This document shows positions 52,336 to 60,000 of a DNA stretch of 64,000 nt, piece by piece; positions within the stretch are counted from its first letter, which is position 1, and every line of letters begins with the position of its first letter. The notes beneath the pieces were generated by a model. The model did no database searches. It saw only the letters and a list, made by a program, of their open reading frames with translations, and had not been told where the DNA came from. A program made the position numbers and the translations under genes. The DNA is from Actinophytocola sp963729115 (lineage in GTDB: Bacteria; Actinomycetota; Actinomycetes; Mycobacteriales; Pseudonocardiaceae). The stretch lies in the NCBI GenBank assembly GCA_963729115.1, contig CAVSMR010000027.1, positions 1-64,000 of the forward strand, written 5' to 3'.

Positions 52336-53802
52336 ATGGGTCCTTCAACTGGCGAGCTGAGCCGGCGCCGGCGGTTGCTGGTGCTCGCGATCTGCTGCGC
52401 CAGCATCGTCGTCGTGGTCATGGACATCTCGATCGTCAACGTCGCGCTGCCGGCGATCCGCCGGGACCTGCACGCCACGGTGTCCGGTCTGCAGTGGACG
52501 GTCGACGCGTACACGTTGGTGCTGGCCGGTTTCCTGGTGCTCGCCGGGTCCACGGCCGACCGCGTGGGCCGCCGGCGGGTGTTCCGGGTGGGGCTCGCGG
52601 TCTTCGGGCTCGGCTCGCTGCTGTGCGGGCTGGCGCCGGGCATCGGGTGGCTGGTCGCGGCGCGCGGCCTGCAGGCCGTGGGCGGCACGATGCTCAACCC
52701 GGTGGCGATGGCGATCGTGGCCACCACGTTCCCCGACCCGGCCGAGCGGGCCCGGGCGATCGGTGTGTTCGGCTCGATGTCCGGCCTGGCGCTGGCGCTG
52801 GGCCCGATCCTCGGCGGCGCGCTGGTCGACGAGTTCGGCTGGCGGTCCGTCTTCTGGGTCAACGTGCCGATCGCGGCCGCCGCGATCGTGTGCACGACGC
52901 TGTTCGTGCCCGAGTCCCGCGCCACCCGGGCGCGCCGGTTCGACCCGGTGGGCCAGGTCCTGGTGATGCTGGTGCTGGGCTGCGTCGTCTACGCGATCAT
53001 CGAGGCCGGGCGGCTGGGCTGGACCTCACCGGTCATCGTCGGGCTGCTCGCGCTTGCCGCGCTCGGCGTGCTGGGCATCCTCGGCTACGAGTCGCGCCGC
53101 GCCGACCCGCTGCTGGAGCTGCGCCTGTTCCGCAGCGTGCCGTTCAGCGCGGCGATCGTGATGGGACTGTGGGGGTTGTGCGGGTTCGCCGCGTTCCTGT
53201 TCATCACCACCCAGTACCTGCAGGACGTGCGGGGCATGGCCGCGCTCACCGCGGGGCTGTGCCTGCTCCCGGTCGGCATCATGATCGTGCTGCTCTCGCC
53301 GGTCACCGGGCGGCTGGTCGGCAAGCGCGGCTCCCGGGTGCCGCTGGTGGTCGCCGGGACCGCGCTGGCACTCGGCGGCGCGACCTCGCTGTGGCTCGGG
53401 CCTGGCACGCCGCTGCCCGCCGTGCTCGCGGTGTACCTGCTGTTCGGCATCGCCCTGGGCACCATGAACCCGCCGATCACCAACACCGCCGTGTCCGGCA
53501 TGCCCCGCTCGATGACCGGCGTGGCCGCCTCGCTGACCTCCGCCGGCCGCCAGACCGGCACCACCCTGGGCGTGGCCATCGCCGGCACGATCGTGAGCGC
53601 GGCTCCGGCCCGGGGCGGATCGGCGTTCACCGGCGCGGCCCACGGGGTGTGGTGGCTGGTGGTCTGCCTCGGCACGGGCATCCTCGTGCTGGGCCTGCTC
53701 AGTACCGGACGCCGGGCCCGCGAGACCGCGGTCCGGGCCGCCGCGTTGTTCGACGGCCTGGACCGCGGCGCGGCCCGGCGGGTGCCGGCTCAGCCGTCGT
53801 AG
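52336..53802 (+). CDS. MFS drug exporter (DHA2, EmrB/QacA type)
   Basis: The protein has 488 residues with about 14 membrane helices. Motif region MDISIVNVALPAIRRDL, WTVDAYTLVLAGFLVLAGSTADRVGRRRVF (motif A) and AVGGTMLNPVAMAIV are typical of DHA2 proton-drug antiporters. It is controlled by the divergent MerR regulator, so it is probably induced by its substrate. Its 3' end overlaps the convergent secreted-protein gene by 13 bases. Confidence 0.93.
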   Translation: MGPSTGELSRRRRLLVLAICCASIVVVVMDISIVNVALPAIRRDLHATVSGLQWTVDAYTLVLAGFLVLAGSTADRVGRRRVFRVGLAVFGLGSLLCGLAPGIGWLVAARGLQAVGGTMLNPVAMAIVATTFPDPAERARAIGVFGSMSGLALALGPILGGALVDEFGWRSVFWVNVPIAAAAIVCTTLFVPESRATRARRFDPVGQVLVMLVLGCVVYAIIEAGRLGWTSPVIVGLLALAALGVLGILGYESRRADPLLELRLFRSVPFSAAIVMGLWGLCGFAAFLFITTQYLQDVRGMAALTAGLCLLPVGIMIVLLSPVTGRLVGKRGSRVPLVVAGTALALGGATSLWLGPGTPLPAVLAVYLLFGIALGTMNPPITNTAVSGMPRSMTGVAASLTSAGRQTGTTLGVAIAGTIVSAAPARGGSAFTGAAHGVWWLVVCLGTGILVLGLLSTGRRARETAVRAAALFDGLDRGAARRVPAQPS

Positions 53803-54986
53803 CTCGCCTGGTTCACGGCGAAGACGTTGCGGTTGCCGGCCCCTTCCTGGAGCGTCCACAGCAGATCGGGGTTGGTCGCGTCCTCCCAGTAGGAGATGCT
53901 CTCGCCGGCGCTGACGAACGGGTAGGTCTTCGAACCGGTGGCGGCGGCCCAGTAGTAGAGCTCCTTGTTGCCCGAGGAGTTGAACCACCAGCGGCCGTTG
54001 TGCGAGGCGACCCCGTTGAGCTTGTACCAGGGCAGCTGCAGCGCCTGGCTCGACGTGGTCGAGGCGGCGAAGGTCCCGCTCGCGGCGAACGGGTAGCGGA
54101 TGGCCCGCGGCGGGCGGTTGGGGTACTTGTCGCAGCCGGACGGGCAGGTGTACTCGGTCATCACCATCGACTTGCTGACGCGGTCGAGCGAGATCGTCGA
54201 CCAGGACAGGTTCGTGCCCGAGGTGGTGTGCGAGGCGACCGTGCCGATCTGCGGCAGGACGTAGGCGTAGTTGTGCGCGTAGTAGACCCCGTCGTGCAGG
54301 CCGATGTCGCCGGCGGCGCCGCCGGTGTTGGTCTTGAGGATCTTGCGCATGTCGAAGACCCGCATGCCGCGCCCGGTGTCCGCGACGTAGAGGTAGTCGC
54401 CGTACCAGGACACGCCGCCCGCGTGGATCGGGATGTCCTTGAAGTTGGGCGTGGTCGCGTTGCCGGTCGGCTCGACGAGCAGCACCTTGCGGTACTTGTT
54501 GGGATACGTGGCGTCCCAGTCGACCAGCGTGATCCGGCTGCGCTCCTGGTCGCCGTCGCACGCGTCCTTGGTGTACCAGCTGACCACGACCAGCTGGTGG
54601 CCGTCATAGTTGCCGCCGTCGGCCGTGCCGACCGCGTCCCGGCTGGTGGTGATGCCCTGCGGGTAGCTCTTGCAGTCGGAGTTGTCCGTGCTGTCGAACC
54701 GGAACCCGTCGGCCAACCCTGGCACGGAGAACGAGTCCGGCAGCCCGGTGCGGTCGTGGTTGGCGTTGTCCATCACCGTGTGGACCGGAGCGACGCCCAG
54801 CTTCGTGGTCAGCGCGGAGTTGACCGCGTCGAACTGGTGGTAGTCGGCGGTGACCGTGTACTCGCTCGTGGGCAGGTTGACCGGCCCGGCCGCGGCGGTC
54901 GCGGAGAACGGACCGGTGAGCAGGCCGGCCACGACCGCGACGGACGCGGCACCGGCGGCGATGACTATTCGACGACGAACTGACAT
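53790..54986 (-). CDS. Secreted beta-propeller-like hypothetical protein
   Basis: The protein has 398 residues. Signal peptide RRRIVIAAGAASVAVVAGLLTGPFSATAAA, then a domain rich in aromatic and Asp/Gly turns: HAGGVSWYGDYLYVADTGRGMRVFDM, HDGVYYAHNYAYVLPQIG, HNGRWWFNSSGNKELYYW. Spaced blocks of that kind suggest blades of a beta-propeller. Six Cys may form disulfides outside the cell. No catalytic motif is recognised; sugar or protein binding is possible. Confidence 0.75.
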   Translation of the reverse strand: MSVRRRIVIAAGAASVAVVAGLLTGPFSATAAAGPVNLPTSEYTVTADYHQFDAVNSALTTKLGVAPVHTVMDNANHDRTGLPDSFSVPGLADGFRFDSTDNSDCKSYPQGITTSRDAVGTADGGNYDGHQLVVVSWYTKDACDGDQERSRITLVDWDATYPNKYRKVLLVEPTGNATTPNFKDIPIHAGGVSWYGDYLYVADTGRGMRVFDMRKILKTNTGGAAGDIGLHDGVYYAHNYAYVLPQIGTVASHTTSGTNLSWSTISLDRVSKSMVMTEYTCPSGCDKYPNRPPRAIRYPFAASGTFAASTTSSQALQLPWYKLNGVASHNGRWWFNSSGNKELYYWAAATGSKTYPFVSAGESISYWEDATNPDLLWTLQEGAGNRNVFAVNQASYDG

Positions 54987-55099
54987 GAGACTTCCCCCTG
55001 AAGCCGATTTCACTGTGCGTAAAAGCTATGGCCGCGCCGCGGCCGTGGCAAGTCCCCGGCTCGGCGAGTTGGACGGTTTGTTTCCCACTGAGCGAGCGG

Positions 55100-55129
55100 A
55101 CCGGGCCGGCCGTGGACGACCGGCCCGGT
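55100..55129 (-). terminator. Hairpin terminator after the M15-like secreted gene
   Basis: ACCGGGCCGG (55100-55109) and CCGGCCCGGT (55120-55129) are perfect ten-base arms, lying eight bases beyond the stop of the reverse-strand gene at 55138. Confidence 0.7.
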
Positions 55130-55137
55130 GTCCCTCG

Positions 55138-55983
55138 TCAGCCGCGCTTGAACTCCTCCCAGGTCACCTTCGCCACCTTCGGGCCGTCGTCCGGCGCCTG
55201 GTTGGCCAGGCCGTTGCGGCCCAGGTAGTAGTCGCCGATCTGGTGCTGGGCCGCCGGGGACATGTCCGTGTCGGAGATGGCCGCCGCGTGGATGTGGAAC
55301 GGCCACGGGCCCTGCGACGGGGTGCGCCGCCACGCCGCGAAGCCGACCTCGCGCAGGCCGCGCACGATCTTCGTCTGCGTGGCCGTGGACAGGCCGCGCA
55401 CGGAGATGTCCAGCACACCGCCACCGTCGTGCGTGCCGGCCGAGTCCGGGTCACCGCCCGGGTTGTAGGAGCCCTGCGTGACCGTCAGCGTGCGGCCGAT
55501 CCGGGCCTCCGCCTTGGCCAGCATGGCCTTCGTGCGCGCGTTCATCGTCGCGCCGTGGCTGCTCAGCCGCGACCCCGGCGTCAGCGCGCGCGTCACGGTG
55601 AACCGGCCGGAGCCGAGCTTCTGCAGCGACGTCTTGCCGGGCAGGCCCGACGCGTCCAGTCCCGTGTAGCCGAGCTTGCGCTGGAAGGCCGCGTACGCCT
55701 CGATGGTCTTCGACCCGAAGTGGCCGTCCACGTACTTCGCGGCCAGCAGGTTCTTCGCGTCCAGCGCCTTCTCCACGGCCAGCACGCTGTCCTTCGCGCC
55801 CGGCGTCAGCGCGGTGTCCGGCCGCCGCGGGTCGATCTGCGCCGCCTTGACCACCGCCTCCATGTTCACCGACACGGCTGCCGGCGCCGGTTCGTCCGAA
55901 CCGGACGCGGCGATCGCCGGCACCGAGATCGCCGAGCCGATCACCACCACCGCCAAAGCCACGCCCCCGACACGTATCCGCAT
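55138..55983 (-). CDS. Secreted peptidoglycan-binding protein with M15/VanY-like metallopeptidase domain
   Basis: The protein has 281 residues. A signal peptide (to about residue 26) is followed by a peptidoglycan-binding-1-like domain (AKYVDGHFGSKTIEAYAAFQRKLGYTGLDASGLPG, ~80-115). The C-terminal domain (TVTQGSYNPGG, GTHDGGGVLDISV, WPFHIHAAA) has the His-Asp-His zinc-ligand layout of D-Ala-D-Ala carboxypeptidase/M15 enzymes. It likely trims or binds cell wall outside the membrane. AGGAGG precedes the ATG. Catalytic base identity is less certain. Confidence 0.8.
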   Translation of the reverse strand: MRIRVGGVALAVVVIGSAISVPAIAASGSDEPAPAAVSVNMEAVVKAAQIDPRRPDTALTPGAKDSVLAVEKALDAKNLLAAKYVDGHFGSKTIEAYAAFQRKLGYTGLDASGLPGKTSLQKLGSGRFTVTRALTPGSRLSSHGATMNARTKAMLAKAEARIGRTLTVTQGSYNPGGDPDSAGTHDGGGVLDISVRGLSTATQTKIVRGLREVGFAAWRRTPSQGPWPFHIHAAAISDTDMSPAAQHQIGDYYLGRNGLANQAPDDGPKVAKVTWEEFKRG

Positions 55984-56038
55984 GAGAATCCTCCTGGTGT
56001 CTGTCGAGTCCTGTGTAGACCTTCGTACCGCCCGGGCG

Positions 56039-56905
56039 TCAGCCGCAGTGTTCGTAGGGGCTGGTGTAGGCGGACGATCCGACCGAGCCGCCCCACTTCA
56101 CGCACTTCGCTCCGGCTGCGCGGGAGACCGGGCCGGCGTAGTAGGCGAAGCTGCCCGAGTCCGCGGCCTTTGCCGCGCCCTTGACCTGCAGGGTCGCCGA
56201 CACCGGTGACTTCTTGCCCAGCGAGGTCGACTTCAGCGTGGTCACGCAGTTCTTCCTGCTCGACGCGTTGTACAGCAGGTACACCCGGCCACCGGTGACC
56301 GCGTGCGAGTCGATCACCGAGAACCCCGACCCGCACACCTCACCCGGGCTGTACGGGTTGGTCGCGCCACCACACTTGTTGTGGCTGGTGAAACCGGTGT
56401 GCCCGAAATACGGCACCGCCCGGCCGTCCAGCACCACCTTGCGCACCGACCCGTTCACGATCTGCTCGTAATGCAGATGCGGACCGGAGACCCCACCGGT
56501 CGCCCCGGCCTTGCCGATCTGCTGACCCAGCGCCACCTGCTGGCCCACCGACACCTGCTGGACCGACAGATGCGCATACCGGGTCCGGAACCCGCCACCG
56601 TGATCGATCTCGATCCACCGGCCGTAACTATCCGCACCCTCATTGTCCACACGCGACACCTTGCCGCCCGCCGACGCCAACACCGGCATCCCGGTGATCC
56701 CCGACTTCTGGAAATCAACCGCGTTCGCCGGCCGGTGCCCCGAGAACGTCGCCGCCGTGACCGTCACATTGCACTTGAACGGCACCTGAAAATTCGGCGC
56801 CGCCACCGCCTCCGGTGACCCACCCGAGGCCACCGCCACCGACACACCCGCCGCACCGGCGACAACCGCCGCCGCCACGGCCACCAGTTTCCGTACTGAT
56901 CGCAT
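56039..56905 (-). CDS. Secreted M23 (LytM-like) endopeptidase
   Basis: The protein has 288 residues. A signal peptide at 1-35, then M23 motifs: first zinc pair in FSGHRPANAVDFQ (His and Asp), YGRWIEIDHGGGFRTRYAHLS, and HxH in SGPHLHYEQIVNG. A C-terminal extension of about 115 residues with Cys pairs may be a wall- or ligand-binding module. It hydrolyses peptide cross-links in peptidoglycan, if active. GGAGG lies before the ATG at 56905. It follows the M15-like gene on the same strand with its own promoter region. Confidence 0.9.
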   Translation of the reverse strand: MRSVRKLVAVAAAVVAGAAGVSVAVASGGSPEAVAAPNFQVPFKCNVTVTAATFSGHRPANAVDFQKSGITGMPVLASAGGKVSRVDNEGADSYGRWIEIDHGGGFRTRYAHLSVQQVSVGQQVALGQQIGKAGATGGVSGPHLHYEQIVNGSVRKVVLDGRAVPYFGHTGFTSHNKCGGATNPYSPGEVCGSGFSVIDSHAVTGGRVYLLYNASSRKNCVTTLKSTSLGKKSPVSATLQVKGAAKAADSGSFAYYAGPVSRAAGAKCVKWGGSVGSSAYTSPYEHCG

Positions 56906-57065
56906 CAAACGCCTCCGCCAAGCAGGGTCCGCTTTTGATGTGACGCTTGACGGTGCCGATGTCACACCCGTTCCATCTCCACGCAGATCCCGTGAATTTC
57001 CCCCGGACGGCCACCGACGATGACGAGCGGATGGCGTAACAGCCTGTGCCGCCTGGCCCAGCGGT

Positions 57066-57092
57066 CCGCCGCGGCCGGAACGGCCGCGGCGG
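57066..57092 (-). terminator. Strong hairpin terminator of the acyl-CoA carboxylase gene
   Basis: CCGCCGCGGCCG and CGGCCGCGGCGG are perfect 12-base arms with loop GAA, seven bases beyond the carboxylase stop on the reverse strand. Confidence 0.8.
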
Positions 57093-57099
57093 CCCGCGG

Positions 57100-60000
57100 T
57101 CATGCCTTGCCGATGGCCTTGATGATGCTCGGCCGCACCTCGGCGGCGCTGATCACGGCGTCCACCGAGCCGACCTCGACCGCGCGGTGCACGCTGTGCA
57201 CGCGGTCGAACTCGGTGGCCACCTCGGCCAGCTTGTCCGCGCGCACCGACGCCCGCACCTGCGCCAGCGTCTCCGTCAGCTCGGCACGTTCCGCATCGGC
57301 GGTCTCGGCGATGCGCGCCTCCAGGTCGGCGACCCGACTGTCGGTGGCGGTCCGCCGGTTCACCTCGCCGGTGAACACCACCGCGGCGGCGGGCGCGCCG
57401 CCGATCACCGAGGCGAACGAGCCCTCGACGGCGAGCACCGTCATGTTCGGGTTGAGCGCCTTGGAGAACACCACGAACGCGCCGCCGTGGTAGCGGGAGA
57501 TCACGCAGAACACGATCGGTCCCGCGAAGTTCACGATGGCGCGGCCGATCTCCGCGCCGTACTCCAGCTGCAGCTTGCGCATCGACTCCGGCGACCCGTC
57601 GAAGCCCGACAGGTTGGCCAGCACCACGAGCGGCCGGTTGCCGCTGGCCGCGTTGATCGCGCGGGCCGCCTTCTTCGACGAGCGCGGGAACAGCGTGCCG
57701 GCCGTGTACGTGTCCGGCCCGTCGGTGGGCGGGAAACCGCGCCGGGGCACCGATCGCGACTCGATCCCGAGCAGGCACACCGGCCGGCCGCCGAGATGCG
57801 CGTCAGCCACCACCGCGGTCTCGGCGTCGGCCATGCCCGCCCAGCGTTCCAGCAGGGCGTGGTCCTGGTCGGCCACCGCGTGCATCACCGTGCGGATGTC
57901 GAACGCCTTCTTGCGGTCCGGGTTGGCGGTCGCCGAGAAGATCTCGCCGACCGTGCTGAAATCGCTGCCCGCCAGCGCATGCGGGTAGTCGGAGATGTCC
58001 CGGTCGTGCGGGTCGGTGGTGCCCGCGTGCCGCGGGCCCGCCTCACCCGGCGCGACGTAGGTGTGGTCGTAGTGGGCCATCAGCACGTCGCGGGCGGCGC
58101 CCAGGCTCGGTGCCCAGTACTGCGCCTGCCCGTTCGGCCCCATGACCCGGTCGTAGCCGCCGATGCCGAAGTTGTCCTCGGCCGACACGCCGCCGGAGAA
58201 GTCCAGCGACTGCTTGCCGGTCAGCACCATGGCCGAGTCCGGCGTCATCACCAGGATTCCCTTGGTGTGCATGAGCATCGTGGCCTCGGCGTTCCAGTAC
58301 GGCTGCGCGCCGACGTTGATGCCCGCGACCACGACGTTGATCTCACCGCCGGCCTGGGTGAACGTGACGATGCGCTTCAGCGCGGCCGCCACCCAGTCCA
58401 TGTTCTCGGTGCCCGACGTCATCGAGATGCGCGCACCCGCGGACAGCGCGAACCACTCCACCGGGATGCCGCGCCGCTCGGCGAGATCCAGGGCGGCGAT
58501 CACCCGCGTGCACTCCGGCTCGGACAGCGCGCCGAGGGACTTCGTCGGGTCACCGAGCAGCACGACGCGGGACATCCCCTCGGGATGCCGTTCGGTCGGC
58601 GTGCTGACCACGCCCACGACGATCGCCGCGGTGTTGTGGCCCTTCGGCCGGTCGACCGGCACGAGCGCGCCGTCGGGGTCGATGTCGGGGTCGAGGTCGT
58701 ACTCGGCGAAGTCGCCGAGCATGCCGGTCAGCTCGTACGGGTACACCGTGTTGCGGCTGCTCGCGCGCAGCACCTTCTGGCGGTAGTCGTCGACCGGCTC
58801 GACCGGCTCGTCCGACGGCTCGCCGACGGTCAGCTCGGAGCCGCCGGTGGCGTCGAAGCTGATGCGCACCGCGACCTTGGCCAGCTCGCCGCTCCTCGGG
58901 TTGCGCTGCCGCGCGATGAACAGGATCTCCTCCAGCCCGGCGCCCGCGGTCGTCGGCAGCACCCGCTCGGCGATCATCTCCAGCTCCGCGCGGGTGATGT
59001 CGCTCGCCGGCCAGACGTAGACGACGATCCGGTTGGTGTTGAAGCGGGTCGTCGACGGCCGCCGCGACTGCGCGCGGCGGATCGAGTCGAGGCAGGTGGC
59101 GATGGTGTCCTCGGCCGTGGGCAGGGCGACCAGCCGCCCGTCGTGCTCCCGCAGCTCGGTCAGGTCGCGCACCTGCGCGAACGCGACGAGCCGGTCGTCG
59201 GACGGGTTCTCCCGCGCCACGCACCGGAAGAGGTAGACCTCCTCGTCCGACGACGGCAGCCGGGTGAGGTCGAACTTGCTCAGCCGCTCCAGCTGCATCC
59301 GCTGCGCGATGTAGGGGTGCAGGCCGCGGATCAGCCGCTCCTCGGTCATCCCGGTGGTCGACGGGCGGAACGTGAAGTGGTGGTGCATCACCGCGCCGCC
59401 GCTGCCCGCGACGGTGGCCGTGAGCCTGCGGACCCGGTGCGGGAACTGCTGCACGCCGATGACCTCGTGCAGCGCGGCCGCCATCGCGTCGGGCTCCTCG
59501 GGCTGCTTCTCCCACGCCAGGTAGATGTCGGCATCGAGGGTGTCCTTGCCGCTCGCCAGCTCCGCGAGCCCGCGCAGCGCGCCGGCCAGCGCGTCGAAGC
59601 TCACGGCGGCGGAGGCCACGCACGAGTCCGCGCGTTCGGCGACCACGAACGTGCAGCCCGCGACCTCGCTGGTGCGGACGGCGGTGAGGCCCTTGTTCCC
59701 GTAGTACCGCCGGGTCAGCACCTCCAGGATGATCGCGTTGTCCCGGTCACCGCGGACGAGCCGCTGGCCGAGCAGCCGCACCAGCGGCTCGGTGCTGCGC
59801 ACCATCTCGGCGACGCGCTCCGCGCGGTCCGGCGCGTCCGGCGCGGCGTCCAGGTAGCGCAGGTGCTTGCGCACGCTCGCGTAGACGTGCGCCCGGTTGC
59901 GGCGCAGCATCGGCTGGGCGAACCAGCGGAAGACGACCGAGCGCGCCAGGTCGGCGACCGCGGGGAAGCGCAGCTGGGTGGCCGCGACCAGGTGCTCCAG